Made by a program: the position numbers and the translations under genes. DNA of 64,000 nucleotides, taken from assembly GCF_030295705.1 (NCBI RefSeq), contig NZ_AP027274.1, positions 1,796,128 through 1,860,127 on the forward strand. Reading direction: 5' to 3'. Below are positions 54,369 through 64,000 of this stretch, piece after piece. Below the pieces are notes generated by a model. It ran no database searches. It worked only from the letters and a program-made list of their open reading frames with translations, and was not told where the DNA came from. This DNA is from Polynucleobacter sp. TUM22923. GTDB lineage: Bacteria; Pseudomonadota; Gammaproteobacteria; Burkholderiales; Burkholderiaceae. Each line of letters starts with the position of its first letter. Position 1 is the stretch's first letter.

Positions 54369-57053
54369 GTGGCTACAAAAGCAACTACCAAAAAAAGCAC
54401 CCCAAAGGTATCTTCGATAGATCACCCTAAATCCCTAATCATTGCGGAGAAGCCATCCGTTGCCAACGATATTGCCAAAGCATTGGGTGGTTTTACAAAA
54501 TATGAAGATTATTTTGAAAGCGATGATTTTGTTATTTCGTCTGCAGTGGGTCACCTTTTAGAAATTGCAGCGCCAGAGGAGTTTGAGGTCAAGCGTGGCA
54601 AATGGTCTTTTGCAAATTTGCCCGTCGTACCCCCCTATTTTGATTTACGCCCGATTGTAAAAACAGAGTCTCGGCTCAAGGTTTTACAAAAACTCATTAA
54701 GCGTAAAGATATTAATGCGCTGATCAACGCCTGTGACGCGGGACGTGAAGGCGAGCTCATCTTTCGGTTGATAGCGCAGCATGCTAAAGCCCAACAGGCC
54801 GTGAAAAGACTATGGCTGCAATCTATGACGCCCGCGGCAATTCGTCAAGGTTTTGCATCACTACGTAGTGATGAGGAGATGAAGCCTTTAGCCGATGCTG
54901 CACGCTGTCGTTCTGAAGCGGATTGGTTGGTTGGGATTAACGGTACCCGCGCCATGACTGCTTTTAATAGCAAAAGTGGAGGCTTCTTCTTAACGACAGT
55001 AGGGCGAGTTCAAACACCAACTCTTTCTATTGTTGTTGAGCGTGAAGAGCTCATTCGTAAATTTATATCTAAAGATTATTGGGAAGTGAAGGCCGAGTTT
55101 ATTGCTGCGGCTGGCGTTTATGAAGGTCGTTGGTTTGACCCTAAGTTCAAAAAAGATGCTGCCAGTCCCGAGGCTCGCGAAAATCGACTTTGGAGTGAAG
55201 CAGCGGCACAAAGTATTGTGGCGGCGTGTCGAGATAAAAAGGCAAGCGTCAAGGAAGAATCAAAACCCGCCACTCAATTGGCACCACAACTATTTGATTT
55301 AACTAGCCTGCAACGCGAAGCAAATGCACGCTTTGGCTTCTCTGCAAAAAATACGCTGGGCTTAGCGCAAGCACTTTACGAGCGCCATAAGGTGCTGACC
55401 TATCCACGTACTGATGCAAAAGCGCTGCCGGAAGATTACTTAGAAACCGTCAAGCAGACGATGGAGAATTTAGTTGAGAATTCTCAGGAATATCGCTCCT
55501 TTGCTAAAACAATTTTGCAAGGCGACCCCAAAGATTCAAAGGCGGGCTATGGTTGGATCAGGCCTAATAAACGTATTTTTGATAACTCTAAAATTTCAGA
55601 TCACTTTGCGATCATTCCCACTTTAGAGTCACCTAAAACCTTAAGCGAGCCCGAACAAAAGTTATATGACTTAGTGGTGCGGCGCTTCTTGGCGGTCTTT
55701 TATCCTGCAGCAGAATTCCGCGTAACCACGCGTATTACCGAAGCCTCCGGACACCACTTTAAAACAGAGGGTCGCGTTCTAGTTAATCCAGGATGGCTGA
55801 CGGTTTATGGAAGATCTACTCAAGCAGATGACGAGCTCGTTGCAGTACAAGAGGGTGAAACTGTTCAAAATGAATCCATTGCTGCGCTAGCCCTAAAAAC
55901 TAAACCGCCAGCTAGATATACAGAAGCAACCCTTCTTTCTGCGATGGAAAGTGCGGGTAAGTGGGTTGATGATGAGGACATGCGTGAAGCCATGGCTGAA
56001 AAAGGTCTCGGTACACCTGCAACCCGCGCCGCCATTATTGAAGGCTTGCTTGCAGAGCGCTACATGGTACGTGAAGCGCGCGAACTTATTCCTACTGCCA
56101 AAGCCTTTCAGTTAATGACGCTCTTACGCGGCCTTGATGTTGAGGAATTAACTCGACCAGACTTGACGGGTAGCTGGGAAAATAAGCTGGCACTGATCGA
56201 GCGCGGCGAAATGAATCGCGACACTTTCATGCAAGAAATTGCACAAATGACACAGCGCATTGTTAAGCGCGCCAAGGAATACGATAACGATACGATCCCG
56301 GGCGATTATGCAACGATGTCAACACCTTGCCCACACTGTAAGGGATCTATTAAAGAAAATTACCGTCGCTTTGCCTGCGAAAAGTGCGGTTTCACTATCA
56401 GTAAAACACCGGGTGGGCGTGCATTTGAGTACCCCGAAGTAGAAGAACTATTGCGTGAAAAAACAATCGGCCCTCTACAAGGATTCCGCAGCAAAATGGG
56501 CAGGCCATTTGCTGCCATTATTAAGTTGAGTGAAATTCCAGAGGATGATGCTGACTATCCTAATGCCGGCTTTAAGTTGGAGTTTGATTTTGGCAACAGT
56601 CAAGAAGATGAATCTGAAGCGATTGACTTTACTGGTCGTCAAGCTCTAGGGGTGTGCCCAAAATGCGCTGGCGCTGTGTATGAAGATGGTATGCGTTACT
56701 TATGCGAAAAAAATACTGGGCCTGATAAATCGTGCGACTTTAAAACAGGTAAGGTAGTTTTACAGCAAGAGATTTCTACAGAGCAAGTTCAGAAATTACT
56801 CAGTGAAGGCAAAACGGATTTACTGACGAACTTTAAATCTAACCGTACTGGAAGAGGCTTTAAGGCTTATTTAGCACTAGGCACTGATGGCAAGATTGGC
56901 TTTGAATTCGAAGCAAAGGCGCCTAAAGCTGTGGGTGCTACTAAGGGCACGGCTAAGGCTCCCGCAAAGAAGCGCGCTGGCGCGAGCGCAGCGACCAAAT
57001 CAGCCGCAAAGCCCAAGCGTGTCAGCAAAGCAAAATCGTCGTCTAGCACTTGA
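54369..57053 (+). CDS. topB: DNA topoisomerase III-type enzyme (type IA)
   Basis: 894 residues from a GTG start. Toprim domain (LIIAEKPSVAN with Glu27; ACDAGREGEL, 122-130), active-site Tyr345 in KVLTYPRTDAKALP, and two C-terminal cysteine clusters (CPHCKGSIKENYRRFACEKCGF, CPKCAGAVYEDGMRYLCEKNTG). The final 45 residues are an Ala/Lys-rich tail (KAPAKKRAGASAATKSAAK). It relaxes negative supercoils and resolves single-strand crossings. It lies 174 bases after dprA. Its last 187 bases overlap the opposite FAD oxidoreductase gene. Confidence 0.92.
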   Translation: MATKATTKKSTPKVSSIDHPKSLIIAEKPSVANDIAKALGGFTKYEDYFESDDFVISSAVGHLLEIAAPEEFEVKRGKWSFANLPVVPPYFDLRPIVKTESRLKVLQKLIKRKDINALINACDAGREGELIFRLIAQHAKAQQAVKRLWLQSMTPAAIRQGFASLRSDEEMKPLADAARCRSEADWLVGINGTRAMTAFNSKSGGFFLTTVGRVQTPTLSIVVEREELIRKFISKDYWEVKAEFIAAAGVYEGRWFDPKFKKDAASPEARENRLWSEAAAQSIVAACRDKKASVKEESKPATQLAPQLFDLTSLQREANARFGFSAKNTLGLAQALYERHKVLTYPRTDAKALPEDYLETVKQTMENLVENSQEYRSFAKTILQGDPKDSKAGYGWIRPNKRIFDNSKISDHFAIIPTLESPKTLSEPEQKLYDLVVRRFLAVFYPAAEFRVTTRITEASGHHFKTEGRVLVNPGWLTVYGRSTQADDELVAVQEGETVQNESIAALALKTKPPARYTEATLLSAMESAGKWVDDEDMREAMAEKGLGTPATRAAIIEGLLAERYMVREARELIPTAKAFQLMTLLRGLDVEELTRPDLTGSWENKLALIERGEMNRDTFMQEIAQMTQRIVKRAKEYDNDTIPGDYATMSTPCPHCKGSIKENYRRFACEKCGFTISKTPGGRAFEYPEVEELLREKTIGPLQGFRSKMGRPFAAIIKLSEIPEDDADYPNAGFKLEFDFGNSQEDESEAIDFTGRQALGVCPKCAGAVYEDGMRYLCEKNTGPDKSCDFKTGKVVLQQEISTEQVQKLLSEGKTDLLTNFKSNRTGRGFKAYLALGTDGKIGFEFEAKAPKAVGATKGTAKAPAKKRAGASAATKSAAKPKRVSKAKSSSST

Positions 57054-58114
57054 GCGGTAATTAGCTTCGCCGCCAAAGCAGACCAAAGAATTCCTCTTGA
57101 CCCCAGGGCTGTTGCCATAAATATCCCTGGGCGTTGAGTGAGGGCGCCAATAATTGGCAAGCGATCACCAGCCACGCAACGAATGCCAACAAACCTTTCC
57201 TGTTTTTGTAGTGCTTGCTCGTCTCCCTCTTCATAAGCGATCAAGCCCTTTGCTTGTTTGCGATTGAATTCATCGCTCGAGTCCCAAGCCTGTAAATCAT
57301 CTACACCCTCATCAAAGCTAGAGCCAACCGCCCAACAATAATTTCCATTGCTTAATTTTTGTGATGGCAAGCAATAGCCCTCACCCGAGATTGCGGTCTT
57401 GGGTAACTTCGTGGCCCAGGGGGTGTCTTGTGCAACTGAAAATATACTTAACTGTCCTCGCACCGGCCTCAGAGGTAGGCGCACACCAATACTGGCGGCT
57501 AAGCCTTTGCTTTGGACTGCCGCTGCAATAATTACTTTTTTTGCAAAAAGAATAGGCTCATTTTGATCATTCATCAAAGCCCAAGCGTCTCCATCTTTTA
57601 TCAAATGAGAAACACTTGTGTCCCACTGGGTGCTTAATTTTGGATGGGCCTTTAGCAATGCACTTGTTGCCGTTGCTAAATCTAATGAAGCGCCTCGTGG
57701 AAGCCAAATTCCGTTTTGCTCAATTCCACAAGCCTTCATCGCTTCGCCTGCTGGTAAGGCTTGCGCCATCTCCTCATCTAGCCCTAGATCACGTAGGTGA
57801 CTAGCCACCTCTTCACGTTTGAAAATTTTACCTTTTTTTGCTGGCTGAAATACACCATGCTGATTCCAAACATGGCCCCAGCGGGCCTCTGCCATTAAAA
57901 AAGCAATGCGTGTTAGGCGGAGTAGGCGTGGAGCGCCCTTACCTACATGCGGGTGCGCAATGGCATGTCGATGACTTGAACATTGTGTGGCAGGTAGTGA
58001 GGCAGCATCAATTACACAAACAGATTGGCCACGCTCAAGCAGCTCTCGGGCAATGGCTGCCCCTGCAATACCAGCCCCAACCACCACGATGTCATGGTGT
58101 TGGGGTGCAATCAT
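56867..58114 (-). CDS. MnmC C-terminal-like FAD-dependent oxidoreductase
   Basis: 415 residues. FAD-binding DIVVVGAGIAGAAIARELLERGQSVCVID, then QCSSHRHAIAHPHVGKG and LPRGASLDLATATSALL are those of the FAD-dependent oxidase half of MnmC (cmnm5U demodification in tRNA). GIRCVAGDRLPIIGAL and ATALGSRGILWSALAAKLITAQ are conserved end motifs. The MnmD methyltransferase half is absent, so it is a stand-alone MnmC2-type enzyme. The 3' end overlaps topB by 187 bases on the opposite strand, coding the last 60 residues there. Confidence 0.82.
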   Translation of the reverse strand: MIAPQHHDIVVVGAGIAGAAIARELLERGQSVCVIDAASLPATQCSSHRHAIAHPHVGKGAPRLLRLTRIAFLMAEARWGHVWNQHGVFQPAKKGKIFKREEVASHLRDLGLDEEMAQALPAGEAMKACGIEQNGIWLPRGASLDLATATSALLKAHPKLSTQWDTSVSHLIKDGDAWALMNDQNEPILFAKKVIIAAAVQSKGLAASIGVRLPLRPVRGQLSIFSVAQDTPWATKLPKTAISGEGYCLPSQKLSNGNYCWAVGSSFDEGVDDLQAWDSSDEFNRKQAKGLIAYEEGDEQALQKQERFVGIRCVAGDRLPIIGALTQRPGIFMATALGSRGILWSALAAKLITAQVLDDDFALLTRLGFAADLVAALAPARFFAGALAVPLVAPTALGAFASNSKPILPSVPSAK

Positions 58115-58160
58115 TAAATAAAAAAGCTCTAAGGAATATAAGTAAATTACTTAAAGGCTT

Positions 58161-60011
58161 TTAGGCGCTTAATCGTTTCTCAATATTGCCACGTACTTCA
58201 ATTAACTCTTTTGGTACCCGATCGCCAAGGTGCGCAAATAACTCAGAGTGTAGTTTTAATTCTTCCTTCCATTCATCGGCAGCAACTTCAATTGCTTTTC
58301 CAAATTTTTCAACGGAAAAATCAAGGCCATCCCATTTCAAATCGGCATGCTCAGGGCAAATACCAAAAACAGTTTCTTCGCCTTTAGCTGTGCCTTCTGC
58401 GCGCCCCAGAATCCAGGAAAGCACTCTCATATTTTCACCGAAGCCAGGCCAAACGAACTTACCATCTTCGTCCTTGCGGAACCAGTTCACACAATAAATT
58501 TTAGGCAATACAGCGCCCTCAGCGGCAAGCTTTTTACCAATGTTAAGCCAATGCTGGAAGTAATCACTCATGTTGTAGCCAGCAAAAGCAATCATTGCAA
58601 ATGGGTCTCGACGAACCACCCCAATCTGACCGGTAATTGCTGCCGTTGTCTCAGAACCCATCGTGGCTGCCATATAGACGCCCTCCACCCAATCACGTGC
58701 CTCACTCACCAATGGCACTGTATTTGAGCGGCGACCGCCGAATAAAAACGCGTCAATTGCAACGCCTTCAGGATCATCCCAGTTAGGATCAACCGCCGGG
58801 TTATTGGTGGCGGCTACAGTAAAGCGCGAGTTTGCATGTGCCGCTTTGCGTCCCGCTAAGCCATCGGCAGGCGTCCAATCTTTGCCTTGCCAGTCAATTA
58901 GATGAGCTGGGGGTGTTTCAGTTAAGCCCTCCCACCAAACATCACCATCGTCGGTTAATCCAACGTTTGTAAAAATAACGTCGCTATTTAAAGAGTCCAA
59001 GCAGTTTGGGTTCGTCAAGCGATTTGTTCCTGGTGCCACACCAAAGTAGCCAGACTCTGGGTTGATAGCAAACAAGCGTGTCTTGCCAGTGACAGAATCT
59101 TTGCGAGGTTTGATCCAAGCAATGTCATCACCAACGGTAGTAACTTTCCAGCCCTCAAATCCCTTTGGAGGAATCATCATAGAGAAGTTGGTTTTGCCGC
59201 AGGCCGATGGAAAGGCTGCAGCGATATGGTATTTCTTGCCTTCGGGCGAAGTCACGCCCAAGATCAACATGTGTTCTGCTAACCAGCCTTGATCGCGCCC
59301 CATATTGGATGCGATGCGCAAGGCAAAACATTTTTTGCCTAAGAGTGCGTTGCCGCCATAGCCCGAGCCAAAAGACCAAATTTCTCGTGTCTCTGGGTAG
59401 TGGACAATATATTTAGTCTTATTGTTAGGCCACAAGACGTCCTTCTCGCCAGCTACCAATGGTTTGCCTACAGTGTGAACACAGGGCACAAATTCACCAT
59501 CTACACCCAATTGATCAATAACTGCTTTACCCATACGGGTCATAAGACGCATGTTGATTGCTACGTATGGGCTATCAGACAACTCAACACCTATATGAGC
59601 AATGGGAGACCCGATTGGGCCCATGGAAAATGGCACAACATACATTGTTCTGCCACGCATGCAGCCATCAAACAATGGGTTTAATGTAGCGCGCATTTCG
59701 CTTGGCTCCACCCAATTATTAGTTGGGCCTGCATCATCCTTGTTTGCAGAACAAATATAGGTTCTGTCCTCTACCCGAGCTACGTCATCTGGATCAGAAA
59801 GAGCTAAAAAAGCATTTTTTCGTTTCGCTGGATTAAGACGCTTAAAAACGCCAGCGCTCACCAACAGCTCACAGAATTCATCATATTCAGCCTGAGAACC
59901 ATCGCACCAACGAATACTATCCGGCTTGGTTAAGGAGGCGATATCCGCGACCCACTGAATCAGTTGCTGATTTTTTACATACTCTGGTGCATTCGCCACA
60001 TTGGTAGTCAT
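58161..60011 (-). CDS. pckG: Phosphoenolpyruvate carboxykinase (GTP)
   Basis: 616 residues. Kinase-1 site [15 protein letters not shown] with the reactive Cys, [21 protein letters not shown] and the C-terminal motif for guanine binding ([23 protein letters not shown]). The GTP-dependent class, one chain. It converts oxaloacetate to PEP for gluconeogenesis. Single gene with 85 bases of leader upstream before mnmE. Confidence 0.96.
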   Translation of the reverse strand: MTTNVANAPEYVKNQQLIQWVADIASLTKPDSIRWCDGSQAEYDEFCELLVSAGVFKRLNPAKRKNAFLALSDPDDVARVEDRTYICSANKDDAGPTNNWVEPSEMRATLNPLFDGCMRGRTMYVVPFSMGPIGSPIAHIGVELSDSPYVAINMRLMTRMGKAVIDQLGVDGEFVPCVHTVGKPLVAGEKDVLWPNNKTKYIVHYPETREIWSFGSGYGGNALLGKKCFALRIASNMGRDQGWLAEHMLILGVTSPEGKKYHIAAAFPSACGKTNFSMMIPPKGFEGWKVTTVGDDIAWIKPRKDSVTGKTRLFAINPESGYFGVAPGTNRLTNPNCLDSLNSDVIFTNVGLTDDGDVWWEGLTETPPAHLIDWQGKDWTPADGLAGRKAAHANSRFTVAATNNPAVDPNWDDPEGVAIDAFLFGGRRSNTVPLVSEARDWVEGVYMAATMGSETTAAITGQIGVVRRDPFAMIAFAGYNMSDYFQHWLNIGKKLAAEGAVLPKIYCVNWFRKDEDGKFVWPGFGENMRVLSWILGRAEGTAKGEETVFGICPEHADLKWDGLDFSVEKFGKAIEVAADEWKEELKLHSELFAHLGDRVPKELIEVRGNIEKRLSA

Positions 60012-60096
60012 GAGAATCCTAAATTGAAATAATTTTGATTGTGAATTTTAACATTTATGGCACATTTGAAGGTGCGCACCTAGGCTAGCGCTACCC

Positions 60097-61476
60097 TTAT
60101 TTTCCAATGCAAAATTGGCTAAATATCTTACCCAAAAGGTCGTCTGGAAGTAATTTACCGGTAATTCTTCCCAGCTGATCCTGGGCCAAACGAAGCTCTT
60201 CTGCAAACAACTCCAGCGAAATGTTGCCATTAGCGGCAAACTGCTCGGAATGCTCCAGGTGCTCCAAGGCCCTATTAAGGCAATCTAAGTGTCGGCCACG
60301 CGCAATGATGATGCCCTCCTGCGACCCGCCCCAACCTACGGCTACCAAAATGCTTTGTTTTAAATCCTCAATTCCAGCACCTGTTTTGGCTGAGATATGG
60401 AGTGCCTTGTGAGTGCTTGTGGGCACAGGGTTCGTCAGTAAGTCAGCTTTATTATTAATCTCCAATACGGGGCATCTTGGGGGTATTGCTGTCAATATTT
60501 GCTCCTTAAGGCTTTGGCTCGCTGGATCCAAAAATACCTCTGGGGAGGTGGGGTCTTTTAGAAGTAACACCAAGTCCGCTGTCCTAATTGCCTCCCAGGA
60601 TCTTTCAATCCCCTTTGCCTCAACCACATCTTGTGTTGCACGCAATCCCGCAGTGTCAATAATATGTAAAGGGATGCCGCCTATCTTGATACTTTCTTTC
60701 ACTCGATCTCGTGTGGTTCCGGCAATGGGAGTAACAATAGCAATCTCCTCGCCTGCAAGGCGGTTTAACAGGGAGCTTTTGCCTACATTAGGGGCTCCAG
60801 CTAACACTATCCGAATGCCATCCCGCAGTATCTTGCCTTGTTTTGCGCCGTTAACTAGCGAATGTATTTGTCCCATGACGACCTTCAGTCGATCGCGCGC
60901 ATGGGCGTTTTCTAAAAATTCAATCTCCTCCTCAGGAAAGTCCAAAGTGGATTCCACTAGGATTCTTAGCTGGGTAATTTCCTCAATCAAAGCGTTGATA
61001 TCGCGCGAGAACTCACCCTGCAGAGAGCGCGCTGCGCCGCGAACTGCAGCCTCGCTCTGAGCATCAATCAAGTCAGCAATTGCCTCTGCTTGCGCTAAAT
61101 CGATTTTATTATTTAAATAAGCCCGCAAACTGAACTCGCCGGGCTCTGCAATTTCTAAGCCCTGGTCTTTGCTTAATTCAAGGCACCGCTTCATTACTAA
61201 ATCAAGAAGCTCTGGGCCGCCATGGCATTGCAACTCCAAAACATCCTCGCCCGTAAAGGACTGAGGGGCCGCAAAATAAATGGCAATAAGCTGGTCTATT
61301 ACTGCGCCCTGACCATCTCTTAAATTCAAAAGATTTGCATGACGGGGTAAAAGTTGCTTTTGAAATAATGCCTGCATGATTGGCAGTAATTTTGCCCCGC
61401 TAATGCGGACAATGCCAATGCCTGCTTTGCCTGGAGCCGTGGCAACCGCAATGATGGGGATCTTTCTAGTCATCAT
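60097..61476 (-). CDS. mnmE: tRNA uridine-5-carboxymethylaminomethyl(34) synthesis GTPase
   Basis: 459 residues from MMTRKIPIIAVATAPGKAG at 61476; the next codon is also Met and a longer frame overlaps yidC. N-terminal folate-binding domain (GIGIVRISG, FTGEDVLELQCHGGPELL), G domain (GAPNVGKSSLLN, DTAGLR, NKAD) and the C-terminal CIGK motif. It works with MnmG on the wobble uridine of several tRNAs. The position after yidC is typical of end-of-chromosome order. Confidence 0.95.
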   Translation of the reverse strand: MMTRKIPIIAVATAPGKAGIGIVRISGAKLLPIMQALFQKQLLPRHANLLNLRDGQGAVIDQLIAIYFAAPQSFTGEDVLELQCHGGPELLDLVMKRCLELSKDQGLEIAEPGEFSLRAYLNNKIDLAQAEAIADLIDAQSEAAVRGAARSLQGEFSRDINALIEEITQLRILVESTLDFPEEEIEFLENAHARDRLKVVMGQIHSLVNGAKQGKILRDGIRIVLAGAPNVGKSSLLNRLAGEEIAIVTPIAGTTRDRVKESIKIGGIPLHIIDTAGLRATQDVVEAKGIERSWEAIRTADLVLLLKDPTSPEVFLDPASQSLKEQILTAIPPRCPVLEINNKADLLTNPVPTSTHKALHISAKTGAGIEDLKQSILVAVGWGGSQEGIIIARGRHLDCLNRALEHLEHSEQFAANGNISLELFAEELRLAQDQLGRITGKLLPDDLLGKIFSQFCIGK

Positions 61477-61510
61477 TGCGGTAGGTTGTCGATCGATACT
61501 TACCAAATAA

Positions 61511-63187
61511 TTATTTGGTGAGCTTCTTTCCAAACATTTGATTAATCTGCCATTGCTGTGCAATTGAGAGAAGGTTGTTTACTACCCAGTAAAGTACCAA
61601 GCCTGCGGGGAAAAAGAAGAACATCACCGAGAAGACTAGGGGCATGTACATCATTATTTTTGCCTGCACAGGATCTGGTGGAGTTGGATTTAATTTTGTT
61701 TGTACAAACATCGATGCCGCCATGATGATGGGCAAAATATAATACGGATCAGGAACTGATAAGTCATGGATCCATAAAACCCAAGGCGCGTTACGCATTT
61801 CCACTGATGAAAGCAAGACCCAATACAAAGAAATAAATACTGGAATTTGAATGACTACGGGCAAGCACCCACCCAGTGGGTTGATTTTTTCCTTGCGGTA
61901 CATCTCCATCATTGCCTGGTTTAACTTTTGTGGCTCACCCTTGTATTGCTCTTTCATTAACAACAAACGTGGCTGCACTTCTTTCATGCGCGCCATTGAT
62001 TTATAGCTGGCGGCAGATAAAGGAAAGAACACAAGCTTAATCAAAATCGTAAGGAGAATAATTGACCAACCCCAGTTTCCTACATAAGCATGAATATTTT
62101 CAAGCAACCAAAAAATAGGTTTTGCCAGAATGGTTAGATAGCCATAATCCTTTAACAGCGCAAACCCAGGCGCAATTGTTTCTAAAAGGCTTTCTTCTTG
62201 TGGGCCAACAAATAGTCTTGCTTTTTCAATAACAACGGTGCCTGGCGCGACTACACCTAATGGTGTTTGCATGCCAATTCGATATAGGTTGTTGTCAATT
62301 TTTCCCGCATAAATATCGCGAGCTGTTTTGTCACCAGGGATCCACGCGCTGGCAAAGTAGTGCTGAACCATCGCAATCCAGGCTGGATCGCCTGCTGCAA
62401 CCTGAGTCGGAATGGTAATTTTGTTTTTATCGATTGCTGTAAATTCTAATTTATTGAATTTCTCTTTTTCGGTATATACGGCTGGACCAGTAAAGGTACT
62501 TGCGGAGAAGGCGCCATCGAAAGGACCGATTTTTTGCTCTTGAGCACCATCACGCACCAACTCGGTATAAAGCACGATGGGGTTTGTATTGGCGCCCGCT
62601 TGAGTAACTCGGTGACTAATGTCCACTACGTAGCTGCCGGAATTTAATGTAAACGTCTTTTCAAGCTTGGTGCCATTGCGCTCGCTCGATAAAATAGCGA
62701 AAGACCTGCCCGAGCCATCCTTGCCGGACTGAATTAATTTAAATGTGCTTGTGTGATTTGGTAGGTCAGCATTACCTAAAGTGATTAAGCCTGAACGTGC
62801 AAGGTATTTGTGTGTTGGTGTGTACTGAAACAATTCAACCGGTTTATTTTCTGCGGTCAACTGTTTGGGCAACTTTGCATCAATGATGTTTGCGCCAATT
62901 GCGCTAATTTCTAAAACTAACACATCATTTTGTAAGGTGAATTTTTCAGCTGCTTCAATTCCACCGGCAATAGGGTTGCTCGCCTGGTTCGGTGCAGCTA
63001 AGTTTTCACTTTGCAATACTCTAGGAGTATCAATACTAGTTTGTTGTACTTTTTTATCAATGGCTGCATTGTTGGTTTGCGACCCCCCAAATAGGGACGG
63101 CTTGCCTTCATGAACCTGCCAATTGTTGTAGAGCATAAGGCCAGCCATTGAGAAGACTGCCCAGAGAATCGTTTTTTTGAAGTCCAT
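61511..63187 (-). CDS. yidC: Membrane protein insertase YidC
   Basis: 558 residues. N-terminal helix (TILWAVFSMAGLMLYNNWQ), periplasmic P1 domain (about 60-360) and the conserved C-terminal core with LLTILIKLVFFPLSAASYKSMARMKEVQPRLL and GGCLPVVIQIPVFISLYWVL. The Arg in the groove (SAASYKSMAR region) is present. It inserts and folds inner-membrane proteins. Six bases separate it from yidD. Confidence 0.96.
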   Translation of the reverse strand: MDFKKTILWAVFSMAGLMLYNNWQVHEGKPSLFGGSQTNNAAIDKKVQQTSIDTPRVLQSENLAAPNQASNPIAGGIEAAEKFTLQNDVLVLEISAIGANIIDAKLPKQLTAENKPVELFQYTPTHKYLARSGLITLGNADLPNHTSTFKLIQSGKDGSGRSFAILSSERNGTKLEKTFTLNSGSYVVDISHRVTQAGANTNPIVLYTELVRDGAQEQKIGPFDGAFSASTFTGPAVYTEKEKFNKLEFTAIDKNKITIPTQVAAGDPAWIAMVQHYFASAWIPGDKTARDIYAGKIDNNLYRIGMQTPLGVVAPGTVVIEKARLFVGPQEESLLETIAPGFALLKDYGYLTILAKPIFWLLENIHAYVGNWGWSIILLTILIKLVFFPLSAASYKSMARMKEVQPRLLLMKEQYKGEPQKLNQAMMEMYRKEKINPLGGCLPVVIQIPVFISLYWVLLSSVEMRNAPWVLWIHDLSVPDPYYILPIIMAASMFVQTKLNPTPPDPVQAKIMMYMPLVFSVMFFFFPAGLVLYWVVNNLLSIAQQWQINQMFGKKLTK

Positions 63188-63193
63188 TTGTGC

Positions 63194-63433
63194 TCAATCA
63201 GTAAGGGGTTGTTTTTTTACTGCGGGATCATAGCCGCCACAAGACCATGGGTTACAGCGTAAAACACGCATGGTTGTGAGGCCTGCGCTTTTAAAAAATC
63301 CATAGTGGGCAAAGCAGTCGCATGCATATTGGGAGCAGGTGGGCTCAAATTTACAGTGCGCCCCCAAAAAAGGGCTTAATGCAACTTGATATACCCGAAG
63401 TAATTTAATTGCAATCTTGTTTAATAAATACAT
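63194..63433 (-). CDS. yidD: Membrane protein insertion efficiency factor YidD
   Basis: 79 residues. LLRVYQVALSPFLGAHCKFEPTCSQYACDCFAHYGFFKSAGLTTMRVLRCNPWSCGGYDPV-type pattern (last residue Ala instead of Val) is that of YidD, with the three conserved Cys. A short, amphipathic partner of YidC. Overlap-free, one base after rnpA. Confidence 0.95.
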   Translation of the reverse strand: MYLLNKIAIKLLRVYQVALSPFLGAHCKFEPTCSQYACDCFAHYGFFKSAGLTTMRVLRCNPWSCGGYDPAVKKQPLTD

Positions 63434-63434
63434 A

Positions 63435-63752
63435 CTAGATTAACGCCGTGATTTGAGTGCGCATGATGACTTGCTCTTTTTTTCTGAGCTTGCCGCGAGT
63501 TTCTCTACCAATGGGCTTTTTTAACTTCATCACGACATCGCCGATAGGCGCAGCTAATTGGGCATTGCGCACATGCTCACGAATCATGCGTTTTAGTTTA
63601 TTGCGATCTACAGCACGTTTAGCTAATTTCTTAGCGACCGCAACACCTAAATCCGACCTTACACCTGGATTTTTCTCAACCAAATACAAGCCCCAATAAA
63701 AACTAGTCTTAGGGCGTGTTTTTAGTAGCTCCGAGATCCTGGCGCTGTTCAA
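63435..63752 (-). CDS. rnpA: Ribonuclease P protein component
   Basis: 105 residues from a TTG start at 63752, eight bases after the rpmH stop. It ends with the RNR box (LAKRAVDRNKLKRMIREHVR) that binds the RNA subunit; TSFYWGLYLVEKNPGVRSDLGVAVAKKLAKRA gives the fold. Slightly short at the N-terminus. It supports 5' maturation of tRNA. Confidence 0.92.
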   Translation of the reverse strand: MNSARISELLKTRPKTSFYWGLYLVEKNPGVRSDLGVAVAKKLAKRAVDRNKLKRMIREHVRNAQLAAPIGDVVMKLKKPIGRETRGKLRKKEQVIMRTQITALI

Positions 63753-63760
63753 AGGCTGCG

Positions 63761-63895
63761 TTAAACAGCTAAGCGTTTGCGACCTTTTGCGCGGCGAGCG
63801 TTAAGTACTGCGCGCCCGCTTTTGGTTTTCATACGAATACGAAATCCGTGTGTGCGTTTACGACGTGTTACTGAGGGTTGGTATGTTCTTTTCAT
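63761..63895 (-). CDS. rpmH: 50S ribosomal protein L34
   Basis: 44 residues, [20 protein letters not shown] and on to [15 protein letters not shown] textbook bL34; the reading is clean and unambiguous. The gene sits next to dnaA in most bacteria, so the origin region probably lies just past the right edge of the window. Confidence 0.97.
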
Positions 63896-64000
63896 GATTC
63901 ATCCTGCAAAACCACTTATTTTCCTCGCTGCCAGTCAAAAGGTCAACCAATGTCAGCAAATATATTGTTAATTTCTTTGGCTTTATTGGTTAAAACTGGT
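63896..64000 (-). other. rpmH-dnaA intergenic start (edge of window)
   Basis: The last 105 bases hold the rpmH promoter and AT-rich sequence. No clear DnaA box (TTATCCACA) is seen, so the origin itself, if here, lies past the edge. Confidence 0.4.
63918..63946 (-). promoter_or_regulatory. rpmH promoter
   Basis: On the minus strand TTGACC (63941-63946) and GAAAAT (63918-63923) with a 17-base spacer. The -35 matches five of six positions, the -10 four of six. It lies 22 bases ahead of the ATG, a short leader, and should drive rpmH-rnpA-yidD-yidC. Confidence 0.6.

Noticed and set aside
1-64000. CRISPR array
   Set aside because: No regularly spaced direct repeats were seen on either strand, and no cas genes.
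63896-64000. oriC within the window
   Set aside because: No DnaA boxes seen in the 105 bases available; the origin, if adjacent, is beyond the edge.

Overview
The window looks like a betaproteobacterial chromosome of the family Burkholderiaceae, most likely Polynucleobacter or a close relative. This rests on moderately AT-rich core genes, the end-of-chromosome block rpmH-rnpA-yidD-yidC-mnmE (normally beside dnaA/oriC, just beyond the right edge), a GTP-type PEP carboxykinase, and the operon def-fmt-rsmB-DUF4390-ntrY-ntrX. The genus is an inference; no 16S or ribosomal operon is present.

Layout. 1-9000: an AT-rich accessory region with a secreted lipase (cut by the edge), two exported beta-barrel-like proteins, a choloylglycine-hydrolase-family amidase, a Tat-exported patatin, an isochorismatase-like hydrolase, an orphan seven-helix histidine kinase and a small metal-linked membrane pair. 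Between these genes lie related intergenic blocks (17-bp palindrome, hairpin, degenerate tRNA 3' end) resembling the 3' flank of the tRNA-Phe gene at 40359-40434. 9000-40300: a mosaic genomic island with sharply changing base composition. It holds an AlpA-like HTH gene, an AbiE toxin-antitoxin pair with a frameshifted toxin, a SIR2-domain gene, a large surface-polysaccharide operon (12559-35793, minus strand), and remnants of two phage-type modules (a GTA-type holin; DUF2924 plus a large serine recombinase). 40359-40434: tRNA-Phe, the probable historical insertion point. 40584-47000: a DUF3108 protein, a Wzz-like chain-length protein with a divergent winged-helix gene, and an OsmC-YcaO fusion. 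47009-63895: core genes.

How the polysaccharide genes fit together. RfbB, RfbA and RfbC make dTDP-4-keto-rhamnose (no rfbD is in the window). RfbF, RfbG and RfbH make a CDP-3,6-dideoxy-4-keto-hexose. A two-subunit transketolase and an SDR placed directly after rfbH suggest a branched or chain-extended dideoxy sugar. A WbpL-like initiating transferase loads the lipid carrier, several GT2 enzymes and a 1046-residue double-RgpF/GT4 protein build the chain, and Wzm/Wzt export it. A GtrA/GtrB pair plus a GT-C-like membrane protein could add a side branch. An ops-like element in the long leader upstream of rfbB suggests control by an RfaH/NusG-type factor.

Most promising leads: the transketolase/dideoxysugar module, the repeated tRNA-3'-end blocks, the SIR2 gene translationally coupled to the end of the O-antigen operon, and the OsmC-YcaO fusion.
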